A stretch of 64,000 nucleotides of DNA, taken from contig OZ038457.1 of assembly GCA_964036195.1 (NCBI GenBank), forward strand, positions 1,773,180 through 1,837,179. Direction: 5' to 3'. Origin of the DNA: Sphaerolaimus hirsutus (taxonomy: Eukaryota; Nematoda; Chromadorea; Monhysterida; Sphaerolaimidae). A program made the position numbers and the translations under genes. Under the pieces are notes generated by a model. That model was not told the origin of the DNA and did not search any database. It saw only the letters and a program-made list of their open reading frames with translations. Each line of letters begins with the position of its first letter. Position 1 is the first letter of the stretch. Shown here one piece after another: positions 1-12,615 of the stretch.

Positions 1-621
1 ATGCTGGTCTCATTTTTCCTATCCCCCCCCCTCTTTCCTCATTCTATTTATACTGATTAGGTTCATTGTTTCAGCACTATAAATCCAAGTGGACATCAAG
101 AAAGGCTTACTGTAGTTGACATTCTGTTGGCTTATAGGAAGCTTCCAGTCAAATGTGTTGACAATCCAATTTATGTCTAACCACTGACAATTATTAATAC
201 AAAGATCTAAGATTATCTACTAACTTGAACACATTGCTAATTTCATCAATTCCAAAGATTACCAATTCAAATATGGTTGCTATCTGCGAATATCAGCCCT
301 ACTATAGCACGTGTATGTTACATTTTGCACTAATAAAATTGACTGAACATAAATTAAAGATCGTTTTTCCATATTTTGAAGAATAAAGTCAAAAGCATTG
401 TAATTTGCATCAAACCCACCCATAGGCCATAGTTAGTCATTAACGCCCATAGTCATTAACGCCTCACCGCTGCGTACGAGGCATCACTATTAATAATAAA
501 AACTAAAGTCCTCGTTCCTATCCAAACTTTTCATTACAAATCGTGTCATCAGCGTAATCAGACAAATTCCATCTCACAACCCTGCAAAAAAGTCGCACTA
601 ATGTCTGCCCGCCACCCCCAG
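1..621 (+). other. intron of the DM-domain gene (no exon recognised)
   Basis: AT-rich DNA without a convincing exon on either strand. It ends in a pyrimidine tract and AG at 620-621, which is the acceptor of the first recognisable exon of the downstream DM gene, so it is probably part of an upstream intron of that gene. Confidence 0.5.
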
Positions 622-3600
622 GTCCGGTGGACAGCGGGTACGGGGACGCGGGCGGCCCCTCCTCCGCCAGTTCGTCGGGGGTCTCGTCCAGATCGTCCAT
701 GGGGGGTGCCGCGTCGCCTCTGGACACGGTCGACGTGGAGAGGGTCACCCCCGCCGCGAGTATAGGCCTCATGTTGCAGCAGCACCAGCAGCACTTGCAG
801 CTGCGACAGTTCGCCGCGCTGCAGAACGGGGTCACTGTGGGGTCGGAGCCTGGCGCGGATAGGGTGATGTCCAGCGGGTTGGGTGCGCAGGGGCTCGGCC
901 AGCCGCTCGTGTCTCTGGTGGGTTTGGGGGGTTAATTTGGGTGGTTTGAGGGTGTTTGGTTGTTGTTTTTGAGTCGGGAAGGCTCGCAGATCGGGGGGTG
1001 TACGCACTTACCTACGTATCCTCAAAATACCCAACGTTGAAAAATTCCACCTAAGAACGAATATCTAGAAGCATTTCATATTCAAAAACAGCCACAATGT
1101 AATATCACCCCGCCAACCATTTTCACTCGCTCGCAGGGTTCGATGGCGTCGCTGCTGCAGCCGCCGGCCGGCCTCCTGCCGCCGCGGCAGCACCTCGCCG
1201 AACAAATGGGGCCGCGCGGCCGCGCCAGCCCGCCGCGCCACCGCTTGGCTCCGCCCACTTGCGGGCTAGATGCCAGGTTGATGGAGGTTGACGCGGCGCA
1301 CAGGGATGTCGATGTGATGCAAGGTGGGTTTGGGGGGATTTAGTGGTGGGTTAGGTTTTTAAAAATGGGTAATTTTTGGAAAATGTAATTAAATATGATA
1401 TTGAGAAAATCAGTCATAAATAAATTATACATGATTAAATCTCACCCGAAAAATTCTGGAAAAAAAATATATTACATTTTCGATGAATTTTTTATATTTA
1501 TTTATAAAAATCTCAGTAAATATCTCAAATAGAAGATACAATTAAATCGTTCTCCAAAGTCCCGGACAAATCCAACAAATTCGCACATCACAGACACCCT
1601 GTCAGTGCCACTGCCGGCCTACCGCGCCAATGCGGCGCCAGCTGCGCCAATGGGTGCGCCAACGGGCTACAACTTGCAGCTGCAGCGCCAGCAGCACGCC
1701 GCCGTGCAGTTCAGCCGCGGCCACGGCGCCGTCGCAAGGTCTGTGGGCTGGCGTTTTTTAACTTTGGATGATCGAATTTTTAAGGTTTCTTCATAGGTTT
1801 CTTTCTCACTTAGACAACAGGGGAGGTTATTCAAGAGGTCATATTCAACGATTTACAGTATAAATGCGCATTATAATCAGAGTAATAATCAGATAATAAT
1901 GTGAACTTTTTTGAAAGTAAACGTAAAGTATTTTAGTATTTTACTCACACATGAGTACAGAAAACGTAAAGTATTTTTCGGGTACGCGAAAAAGCGTAAA
2001 CGTAACTACGCAGTACGCGAGTATAAGTATTTATCGAGTAAACGTAAATACGTTTTAACAACTATGATAATAATCGCATTCAGTCGACTCGATAAATTTA
2101 TCCAAGAAAATTCATTTAAAAATAATTTTTTTAAAGGTATACTCAGCGGACAGCACACCTAGTATGAAAAACTACTATAATTTCATGAATAAAATCTTGT
2201 GATACCGTATTTACTCGAATAATTCCTCTGGGGAATTATTATTTCCTCAAAATTTTCAGCTATGTTTTCATCACACTACATACACATGTACGTCCAATTT
2301 CCATTGGTAATGCACATTTCATTGCATCTTCGCGTTCGCACACCGGATGTGCTGCATTCGTATTCGATGAATCAGTCCAGGCACAGCTTTTTTGCTTGGT
2401 TTCATTTCATTGATTGTTTTTAAAAAATGTATGTGCATTATCTATCCTCTGATTGGGGCGGATTATTCAAGTGGGGGAATTTTAGTCCTCACTTGGCTAG
2501 CAGGGGGGAATTATTCGAGGGGGGGGGGGGATTATTCAAGTGGGGGGAATTATTCGAGTAAATACGGTAAATTTCATAATTTATTTTTCCATAGCAAAAA
2601 AACGGAATATTATGATGAAGAACTGTATAATTTTTGGTTCATTATTCGGATGGGTTATGGTAGGTTTTCATACTAAGTGTGATGTCCGCCGCGTATAGTA
2701 AAAAACAATAATATTCACAGGTACAAACCCTCGGCCAAAGACAAGCGGTACCTCTGCCAGCGCTGTTTGAATCACAATGTTTATTTGCCCAGGAAAGGAC
2801 ACAAACCGTTTTGCAAGTAAGTTGGAATGGGGTACTTATTTATGGGTCTATGGCCAATTTTAAAAGTAAAGAAGTTATGAAAAAAGTGGTAAGTGGTTAG
2901 CCAAATTATAAGTGGTCAGTGGTAACTGGTCAGTGAAGTAGTAACTAACCCGAAATGACACAACCCGACCGGACCCGACCCGACCCGACCCAACCCGACC
3001 CAAACCGACCCGACACGACCCAACCCGTCCCGACCTGAAGCTACCCAACCGGACCTGACCCAACCGGACCTGACCCAAACGGACCCGACCCGACCGAACC
3101 CGACACGACCCTACCCGAACTGACCCGGCCCAACTGGATTCGACCCAACCCAACCCAACCCGACCCGACCCGACCCGACCCAACCAGACCTGACCCGACC
3201 CGGCCCGGCCGAACCCAACCCGACCTGGCATGACCCAACCCGACCCGAACCAGCCCCACCCAACCCGACCCAACCCGACCCAAACCGACCCGACACGACC
3301 CAACCCGTCCCGACCTGAAGCTACCCAACCGGACCTGACCCAACCGGACCTGACCCAAACGGACCCGACCCGACCGAACCCGACACAACCCAACCCGAAC
3401 TGACCCGGCCCAACTGGATTCGACCCAACCCAACCCAACCCGACCCGACCCGACCCGACCCAACCAGACCTGACCCGACCCGGCCCGGCCGAACCCAACC
3501 CAACCTGGCATGACCCAACCCGACCCGAACCAGCCCCACCCAACCCGACCCGACCCGACCCGACCCGACCCAACCCGACATGAGTCAACCCGACCCGACC

Positions 3601-6600
3601 CGACCCGACCCGACCCGACCCGACCCGACCCGACCCGACCCGACTCGACCCGACATGAGTCAACCCGACACGACCCAACCCGACCCGACCCGACCGGATT
3701 CAACCAACCCGACCCGACCTGACCCTAAGCTACCCAACCGGACCCGACCCAAACGGACCCAACCCGACCCGACCCAACCCGACCCGACTCAACCCGACAC
3801 GACCCGAACCAACCCGACCCGACTCAACGAAACCCGACCCGACCCAAACCTGATACCCGAACCTCACTCAAACCCGATACCTGACCTCAATACCCGATTC
3901 CCACACGTTTTTGAAACTGAAACGCGATACTGAAACCTGACTCTACTATGCGAATCAGAACCCGATACCTGACTTTTATGCTCGAATTAGACTCTACTAC
4001 CGAAACCCAAACCCTTACGCGATTTCAAAACCTGAACCCGATGCTGCAACATTTTTGGAATCGAAACCGAATATCCGAAACTAACTCTAATAGGCGAACC
4101 CAAACCCAATACCCAAAACGTTTTGTTAAATTCGAAATTTTTGTTTGCCATCATTAGCCAGTCCATCCAACACGCGCACCTCCCTGTGCAGCTTCAGCGA
4201 CTGTCGCTGCGACCTGTGCTATTTGGTGGACGAGCGCCGGCGGCTCAACAATGCCATCACGCAGAAACAAAACACGAATAATGATGAAGTTGCTGCCGAA
4301 AGGGATGGAATGCGTCAGTTTTTTTATTTGTTTTTATTTATTTGGGTGAAATGCGAGGCAGGCAGGTCTTTCTTCATTTTGGCAAAAATGTAAAATCATC
4401 ATGTCAATAATGCGAAAAACAACAACACATCTTGATACCGTAAATAATATTGAAAATAGACCGTTTTTTTCACATTGGATACCTACCCGATAAAATGGAA
4501 AACCTCCAAAAATATACCCCCCCGCCAAAAAAACAACAACAACATAAAGTACCCCTTCCAACCCCTCAGCGCGCGTGCGCGACCCCCGCTGCGCCCGCTG
4601 CAACGTACACGGCAAACAGGTGTGTTTCCTAATTGTGCAAAATATCTTTAAGTATATTGACCTATAGTGGGCGGACCGCAAAGTATGTGTCCAAAATTAC
4701 CAATGTCTTAGTCGATATTTCAAAATACCAACAAACAATAAGAAAAAATATTTCAAAAATAAAAAGGCGGAGTCACGTACAAGCATAGGATGTTTTTTTG
4801 AAACGTCCTGATGTTGTTCGAAAGAGCTTTAACTTCACTTTTACGTTCTTTTTTTCGCGTGAAAAGTCAACGCGTTCTTTAATGTATAAAATGTCGCAAA
4901 ATTTCGCACAAAAAGCATGCGCATCGGGCACCTTACGTTTGCCCTACGTTTTGCCCTACGTTGTATCAAACATGACCCCCCAGGTGCGCCTGCGCGGCCA
5001 CAAGAAACGCTGTCAATTCGCGCTGTGCACCTGCGACGGGTGTCGACTGGTCGGCCGCCGCAGGTCGCTCATGGCTACGCAAATCCGAGTCCGCAGACAG
5101 CAGAGAATCGATATGCAACGATTTGGCGCCGCGCTGATTGCTCTCGGTGAGGGGGGATTATTCGAGCGGGGGGGGGGGGTTACTGCTGATGTTGAATGTT
5201 GCCACTACACAGACTGGTTTTCTACCGGAATTCTGAAAAATATTGGCTTTGAAAACTAAACACTCATACATCAGCTCAGCTTTGAAATTTGAGGTCTTTG
5301 AATATAAACATCAGCTTTGAACACATTTGAGTTTCCAAAATGGTGTTTTTGGAGGTAAAATAAACTTATTCCGGTAAACTCAAATGCATTCCAAACTGAT
5401 TTATTATTTCACAAATCTCTTAAAAAATTGGTGGAAAACTAGCGTGTGGGGGGGGGGGCAAAATATGAACAATATGAAAAATTCAATCTATTCTGCTATT
5501 CAAAACCTCTAAACGCAGGCGCCGCGCCAGCAGGCAACGAGGAGGCACCAGTGTGCACCATGCGGCACCAAACAACATTGGCACCAACGCCAACACTGGC
5601 ACAGCAACCGGACTCCATCCCAGTGCCAGCCTGCGCACCCCGCCCACTGATGGCGCTCGTGTGCAATCAGGAAGAGCAGCCGGGGGGCGGGGTCCTGAGC
5701 CCGACCAAGGCAGCCAGCGAAGGGGGTGCCATTGTGCCGGTGTCCCCCGTTGCCGCCGCCAGGGCCATGTCTGATGACTGTGATAGGTGCGGTGGGGGTT
5801 TTCTTTGGTGGTTGGGGTGTTTTATTGTGTAGCACAGGGAAACGCGTTTTTTTGGTTGACCGTTGGTCAGCTGGAAGGTTGATTTTGAACCCGTTTTAAT
5901 TTATGTAAGTGCTTAGTTTATTGTGCCGATTTACTGATCAGGCCAAGCATGAAATATTTAAGAATATGCATATACCATCCTTATTAGATAATATTTATAC
6001 CTATATATACCATCACTTTTGAAATGAAACTCTTCAATTGCAGCAGTCTTGGCAATGTGAATGAAGACATGGAATTGCACGTGCTACGAGATCACTACAA
6101 ATCAATTGTGCAACAAATCGAGATGAGAATTGGCCAGAAAAAAAGGATATCCACTGATCAAGAGATGATCATGACTGAAAATGGTGATAGATCGAATTTG
6201 GTAAGATATTGTGACTTAACTTTGGTTGAACTTTTTGTGTTTGGTGGGAATTGTACTATTTCAGCTGAATGATTTTGAATACAACTGTTTCATGGAAAAC
6301 CTTTATTGTCTCAAAAAATCAGCATGAATTGTACATGTTTTCCAAATATAAAAATTTGTCAGTTATTCAGTCAATTTAAATAACTGAAAACTGAATAACT
6401 CAATATCACTACTGAACTGAAGACATGAACCATTCAAGCTGATTTTTGATGAAGATACCTAATTATGAAGATAACACTTTCTTTACAACATGGTTTAGAT
6501 TCATTCCAGAGACTAGAGATGTCTACCAAAATATTAGTTGACAGAATGTACTTTCCCAGCCACTCAACACCACCTTGTCACTGTTATCAATGCATTGCCA

Positions 6601-6923
6601 CTGCCATTCTCCAATCTCAGCTGGCCAGCTCCACGGCACCATGCACACCACCGGGGATAGCACCAGGACACTCCCCACCCCCGGCAGCACCACTGAGCCA
6701 CGCTGGCCAGCGGCACCAGATCTCACATTGGCACCATGGTGCCAGTGAAATGGCGCAATCCACCAGCCAGGCACAGATGGATGTATCCAGGAGTGTGCAC
6801 CCATTCGCACTGGACCTGCTTCCAGTGCTCTTATTGTCCCAGTGCCAGTACAGGGGCAGTTTGGAGGATACTGCTGACAGGCCTGGGCCTGTTGCTGGCA
6901 GGCACAGGTGGATCACTGACTGA
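622..6923 (+). CDS. mab-3-like: MAB-3-like transcription factor with two tandem DM domains, 5' partial
   Basis: Exons read in one frame with matching phases: 622-917, 1137-1323, 1606-1738, 2721-2816, 4192-4313, 4570-4619, 4984-5146, 5519-5786, 6044-6200 and, less sure, 6621-6923 (TGA). DM domain 1 spans the 2721 and 4192 exons (YLCQRCLNHN, RKGHKPFC, then C-R-C-x2-C and VDERRRLNN). DM domain 2 spans the 4570 and 4984 exons (RVRDPRCARCNVHG, LRGHKKRC, CTCDGC, SLMATQIRVRRQQ). Both keep the Cys/His zinc ligands. Two DM domains in a row with RxLNN after the first is the layout of nematode MAB-3, a nuclear DNA-binding regulator of male differentiation. The three upstream exons are very GC-rich and code Gln/Ala/Pro/Ser-rich sequence, an extension MAB-3 does not normally have. 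A second acceptor at 4161 would insert ten residues into DM1; the 4191 acceptor gives standard spacing. The last exon is a weaker call. Confidence 0.85.
2203..2569. repeat. TIR element of the TACCGTATTTACTCGAAT family
   Basis: Starts TACCGTATTTACTCGAATAA and ends with the inverse, TTATTCGAGTAAATACGGTA. The sub-terminal parts repeat short modules of a C- or G-tract joined to TCGAATAA or TTATTCGAG. It lies in an intron of the DM gene. No coding capacity; a non-autonomous inverted-repeat element, superfamily unknown. Confidence 0.75.
2955..4135. repeat. CCCGA pentamer satellite with 280-bp higher-order unit
   Basis: 2955-3850 is almost pure ACCCG/CCCGA pentamers with CCCAA variants. A longer unit is repeated: the marker CGTCCCGACCTGAAGCTACC occurs at 3026 and 3306, period 280. 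From about 3850 the array degrades into CCCGATACCTGA-like words up to about 4135. All frames stay open because the unit has no stop, so the long Gly/Arg/Val and Pro/Asp/Thr ORFs here are artefacts. The array is inside an intron that splits DM domain 1. Confidence 0.9.
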
Positions 6924-8873
6924 TTTGGGATACATTGGGTGTTCCACTGCTGACAGGTTCAGGGTGAAATTCAATTGCCATGTATCCTCAAAAAAGTTCC
7001 CAGGGTATTTTTTGATTGGGAAGTTATCCAAGGGGAGTTATTGTTCATCAGAATACAAATTCTAAAATTAATGCAGTGCAATGGATGCTAGTGAACATCA
7101 ACAGAATACAATTTATTTAAATAAAGAAGACATACTTTACAATGCTTTTTTACACATGGATGTATTTCCCACCTATCAAAAAGAGGGAGTTTTCAAGGGA
7201 GAGTTATTTTTTCACCAGCCATATTACAGGGGCTTATTTGAAGGAGTGCGTTTTTCAATTGGGGACTTGTCTGAGGATACATGGTTGATTTGATTTACTT
7301 TCCTCACAGGCCCAAGTTGTCTATCCAAAATCTAAGTCAGTGTATTTTGTACTGAATGCTTATTATTTATTGAAAAAGAATTATTATGTGAGGTGTGTTG
7401 ATGTTCACCCCTTCTCTGGCAGTTTGATTTGTAAACTTAGATTTAAAGTGGACTCCCAATCCCATAGACAGAAGAAAAACGTTCTAGAAATATATTGACA
7501 CCAGATCCCATTTCCAAATCGCAAGTCCCCTAGATAACTGATTAACTGATTTTTCTGGGGTTGGTGTCATTAAGTAGATATTTTATATGATTTATGATGT
7601 TGTAATCAGGGCATTCCATTTTTTCTAAGAGTACTGTTATTGAACTTTTTACTTGTTTCAAGTTTCCACAAAGGGCATTGGATGTAAGTTAAGGAAAGGT
7701 TCTATTTCTTGAGTTTTTTCCTGGTTGATAATTGCTAACTTTTGGATCTATCCTGGTTGTTTTCTCAGTTTTTCTCCTTGTTTTCCAAAATTGTGATCTT
7801 TGCATATTCTGAGCAGAAATATATAATTATAATTGAAACATTTACCATTTCTAAGATCTATTTTAATTCACCCAGAGTCAGTTGCAAAAAGCTTAGCATA
7901 TCAGTACAATACTTTGTTGAATGCTAAAAATTTTATTTCTCATTCTGCGTCATCAAAGACATATTTATTCATTCTTTTATTTATGTGTTTCATATTCTGT
8001 AGAAAACTTATAGATTTTATAATCAAGGCTGTAATACAGCATTTTTAGGTAAATTGTGCTAATTTTTCTATTATCTTTCTGATGTTTAGTTGTCCAAGTT
8101 TCCTTCAAGGTCTGGGCACCTAGATGATTGTATCTAATGTGTTATTTGGGTAATCTTTTATAATACGTTTTTGCCAATAATCATGACATTCTGTCATCTG
8201 TGCCATTAAATGGTTCATTTTCCATTTATTAGGTAGTGACAATTCCATAGAAAACTGTCTGTACTACATTGCAACAAATGTTTGCAATGAAGTTCGTTGT
8301 TGTATACATGACTATAAACAGTAGTTTTGCTATTGAGAAATTTCTATTTTCATGCCATAATTGAGTACAGCCATGTAACTAACTGTTTTGAATGTGCATG
8401 GGAATTGTTCAGGTAAAATACTTTTTAGTAGATCATCTTACATACAGGTAATGAGTGTTTCAACTCAAATTTTACCATTTTCAAAAGAATTCAACACATA
8501 TTATAAGCTCACTGAGTAAATGTACAATATAAAGTGTGTTTTTAGTAACTGGGCATTTATGTGAAATGCCAAAGATAAGGACACATCGCATTTCATTGTC
8601 ATGGATCCAATGCTTACTCACTATTTACATCTATTGAAAAAGTGAGCATAAACAAATATTTCTGAATAACAATACTTCAAAATTCCTATTTGCATTTGTA
8701 TAAATCATACACAGGTTCAGAATACCTACACAATCATGATCAAACACTTTCAGAATACTTTTGATTCATAAATATTTACTGTTGCAACACTCATTAAATG
8801 TATTACCTCTTATTTAATATCCCTCATTCTTATTCTTACTGTTTTAAGCTACTTCTCTGCAAAACTGCATTGA
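6924..8873. other. intergenic, no gene seen
   Basis: AT-rich sequence downstream of the DM gene. Open frames are short and lack splice-compatible ends or recognisable domains. The first part may be 3' untranslated sequence. No repeat structure stands out. Confidence 0.5.
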
Positions 8874-8881
8874 GTTATGAC

Positions 8882-10277
8882 TAGTGATGTAAAAAGCGCC
8901 AGACTTTTGGCGCCAAGCGCCAAAAGCGCCATGGCGCTTTTGGCATGCGAGCGCCAAGCGCCAATGGCGCCACAGCCAAATAGCGCCAAGCGCCAAAAGC
9001 GCCACGGCGCTTTTCTGGACCATGGCGCCAAGCGCCAATGGCGCCAGAGGATGTTGGCGCCAAGCGCCAAAGGCGCCAGCGCCAAAAAATTTTGCTGCTC
9101 ATAAAGTGCAACCATGCTAATGCAGTGCTAGTTACATATTTGTGTGAGAAGCAAGATATAAAAAAGTCAAATTGAGTTAACTTTTCTTTATCTGATGTTA
9201 TTTTACATCTGAGTTGGGTGTTTCTTCTAATAGAATCGCATACCTCCAATAGAACTACACCTACAATAGAACGGCAGGTTTTAGCACGTTTGCGTGCCCA
9301 CGAAAACAATAAAATGGCACACCCCCCCCCCCCAATATAACGGCAGGTAGAAATTACGTTGGAAGATTCATGGTTGTTTTCACATTTGGTTTTGTTTGAA
9401 TTGATTCTGTGATATGGAATGTTGTTTATGTTTCATAAAAAACACTATGTTCAAAGGCCCCACACACACTAGTTGACATCGACACCAAATGTTCCAAAGT
9501 TGACAACAACTGGTTCCGATCCCAATTCAAAGTTTGCATTTGAGCTTCGTTTGTCGGCCTTCTGCAATCTTTCAATTGGTATCGGAACCAGTTGACATTT
9601 GGTGTCGATGTCAACTAGTGTGTGTGGGGCCAAATGAAGAATGTGTGAAAAATATTGGTGAAAAAATAGAATGGCAGCCTCCAATAAAAAGGCACCTCCA
9701 ATAGAATGCCAGGCAAAAAAGTTGGAAAAAATAGAATGACGCTTTTCTATTCGAAGAAATACGGTAACAATGGCAAGCCATCTTGAAAAAGTGCTTAGAT
9801 TTTTATAGATACGTCGAACGTGCATTTGAACGTCGTTCGTCGGTTCGTGAGCAAGCTTTGAATTGGGATGGGAATCATTAGGCCCATTATTCCGTATTCC
9901 GGAAAAGATTTGGATATTCTTGCACGGAAATTGTTTACAAGATAAGCAAGTAGATAGATTTGTTCTTCCTGGAATACGCTTAAACACATTTACTCATGTA
10001 AATTATGCACACAAGGTATTTTTACATAAACAAAATGATATATTTTTTTGAACCACTTGGCGCTTTTTTGGCGCTTTTTAAAACGCTAGCGCCAAGCGCC
10101 AATGGCGCCACGGCGTCATAGCGCCAAGCGCCAAAAGCGCCATGGCGCTTTTCCGTAGCACAGCGCCAAGCGCCAATGGCGCCACAGCAAAAAGGTGCCA
10201 AGCGCCAAAAGCGCCATGGCGCTTTTTCCTTTGGCGCTAGCGCCAGGCGCCAGCGCCATGGCGCTTTTACATCACTA
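8882..10277. mobile_element. hAT-like non-autonomous element with GCGCCA sub-terminal arrays
   Basis: The termini are TAGTGATGTAAAA and the inverse TTTTACATCACTA, flanked by a perfect 8-bp direct repeat GTTATGAC (8874-8881 and 10278-10285). Just inside each end lies an array of GCGCCA, GGCGCC and CATGGCGC words (about 8897-9087 and 10057-10265). Eight-base target duplications and a TAGNGATG-type end are features of hAT elements. No transposase frame is present. Another palindromic element (9456-9631) sits inside it. Confidence 0.85.
9456..9631. mobile_element. palindromic MITE nested in the hAT-like element
   Basis: Begins GGCCCCACACACACTAGTTG and ends with the matching inverse ending GTGTGTGTGGGGCC. 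Both arms carry GACATCGACACCAAATG and GGTTCCGAT words, so the whole 176 bp folds back. Related ends occur at 13524-13724 and near 20364. Confidence 0.8.
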
Positions 10278-10285
10278 GTTATGAC

Positions 10286-11736
10286 TATATATTTACTTTT
10301 TACGGTCTGAATATAATTAAATCTGAAGTGTCCTAACATAGATTTCTATTCATATATTTATTTTTACTTTTTCAGGTATATAAAGCAGCACACAATGAGG
10401 TTATTATAACCCTTAAACAATATTATTCATTTACTGATGCAGAATAGAGAAAATTTTGGTTAATTCACTCCATTCACAGTTTACGGTATCGGGTTAGGGT
10501 ATTCATATGTCAATCAAGGGTATTTTTTTGCTTTTTGATAAACATTGGATTTTTGGGGTATAAATTTCCACTCAAGGAGCAATATGTTTTATGATATTCC
10601 CATTTTTCATCAGATGATATGATCATATTTGATGTTGTGTTTTCATGTTTCCTTTTTTTCTGTTTATTCTAGGTTCCACACAAAGAATTCAACATTCATG
10701 CAAAACACCTACTTTAGAGTTAGAACAATATTTTGAGAAAGAACTCTGGTGACTAGTTGCTACAGAATATTTGACCAGTTAGCTACAAATACTTAAGCCT
10801 ATCATTAAATATGTATCATTCTTGAGAATTACACAGCAGTAAGTCACTTGTGTTCATGAACATTGTGATGACCTAAATACCTAGTTACATAAGCAGTTTT
10901 TAAGAATTTTCACAGCAACATACTAAATATGAAACCTCAAGTTTATATAAATAATCAATTTTTACTTGAATTTTATGGTCCTGAACAGCTACAACAATAC
11001 TCTTGATTTAAAAAAAAAATTCAGCCTATAAAATGTTTGTTAGTGATTAGTTATTGTAAGATGGTAAGCAATGTTGACCAGTTGACAGCCAGAATTTCAG
11101 AGACTGATAAATAAGCTTTGGATGCATTTGAATTTACTGGAATGAGCAGTAGCCAACTACTAATGACAAAGATCAGCAATGATTATCTCCAGTAAATCAA
11201 AATTGTATTAAAACAGATTTATCAGTTTGAGAAGTTTCAGCTGTAAACTATTTACCTAGTTTATAGAGCCACAATTATGAACATCAAAAAACATGAAAGT
11301 ATACTTTTGTCATTAATTGTGTTTTTGTGAAGTCACAAATATATATTTTGTCTATTTTGAAAAGTATTTTCCTTGTGATGGTGTGGTGAAGCATGTTGAC
11401 CCAAATGTTAAAGTATCAATAAAGTGAACTAAATGAATATCCTGACACAATCTGGTCTGACTATTTCTAGAAAAAACACTATGGTGTAGTTTGGAATGGT
11501 TTCATTTGAAATTACAAACAAAAACAACAATATAACTTTCAAACATTCATGTGAGTGAAGTAACCAAATGTGGCAAATCTGACTTCAACCACATTTTCAA
11601 AAACTTACAGCATCATCGCTGCGAAGTCTTTTTACACACATAAAACCACATATATTTTTCTCTCGATCGAACTGAACTGAACAGTCACTCAGCACTAGCA
11701 CAACCCTGAAAAACTGGATAAGCCGTTACTAGAAAG
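10286..11736. other. intergenic, no gene seen
   Basis: AT-rich, no open frame with gene character on either strand and no clear repeat array. Confidence 0.5.
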
Positions 11737-12195
11737 CAGAGTTGCGAAAACGTATTTACGTTTACCCGAAATACCCGGTTATTCGGGTATTTATACTTAC
11801 GTTTACGTTTACGCTTTCCAAAAATACCGTTACGTTTTATTGCGTTTTCCTGGCACAATTACGCGGGTACCAGCGAAAACGGGTACACTTAACTACACCC
11901 ACTGGTTGACAACGACGCCAAATGTCAACCGGTTCCGATCCAACTCAATATCCTGATCCCAGCATTGTGTTGTAAAAATATAGGTAATATCAATGTCAAT
12001 GAAGATAATAGGAACGTAAATAGACAATGTTGTAAAAACGTGGCTGATAGTGGCAGCACTTGATAAAAATTTTTACGGTATTTTCCCAGGTATTTTAAAA
12101 ATATCTTACGTTTTAGTATTTATACTCCAAATTTTGAAAACGTATTTACGTTTACGTTTACGTTTTCCAAAAATATCAGTATTTGAACAACTCTG
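11737..12195. mobile_element. short TIR element rich in ACGTAAA words
   Basis: Begins CAGAGTTG and ends CAACTCTG. Both ends carry tandem ACGTATTTACGTTTACGTTT words. Similar arrays occur at about 1905-2080 and 38140-38170 with ends reading GTTNTTAAAACGTA. Non-coding. Confidence 0.55.
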
Positions 12196-12615
12196 TCAGC
12201 TAGTGTTTGTCGTCATAACAACTTGCATTGTTCGATTCGTTGACTGGTAAAACATACCTATTTCGGGGGGAGATCTTTTTCTGTGACTATGACTATAGTA
12301 ATGCAGTGCCGCAAAGAAATTACAAAAGGCGCCATAGCGCCATTTTTGGCTTGTGGCGTTCTTGGCGACTGGCGCGCAGTTCTGAAACGACGCCACAATG
12401 GCGCCAACATTGTTTCAGGGTGAGTTATGCGAAAACAGTAAAACAATTAAAGATGACTTCCTCAAAAATCTATTATTTGACTGAAAATGGCTGAATAAAA
12501 CAAATTTTTGTTGTGACAATCCATCGGATGTAAATATGTAACAAATATATTTGGGGATTTGATTGGTAGCTATAACGAGCCTTACGAAAATCTTGTATAC
12601 ATCTTCTAGGTAGCC

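Noticed and set aside
2875..3933. Long Gly/Arg/Val and Pro/Asp/Thr ORFs on both strands
   Set aside because: They are read-through of the CCCGA pentamer satellite, which has no stop codon in several frames; no domain or splice context.
4162..4191. A ten-residue insertion in DM domain 1
   Set aside because: A second in-frame acceptor at 4191 gives the standard zinc-ligand spacing, so the insertion is probably an artefact of choosing the first AG.
6523..7031. Minus-strand ORFs near 6.5-7.0 kb
   Set aside because: Shadow frames of the likely last DM-gene exon; no splice-consistent structure on that strand.
8893..10270. GCGCCA arrays as CRISPR or as coding Trp/Arg/Ala repeats
   Set aside because: The repeats are sub-terminal parts of a eukaryotic transposon with target duplication; no unique spacers, and the ORFs are unsupported.
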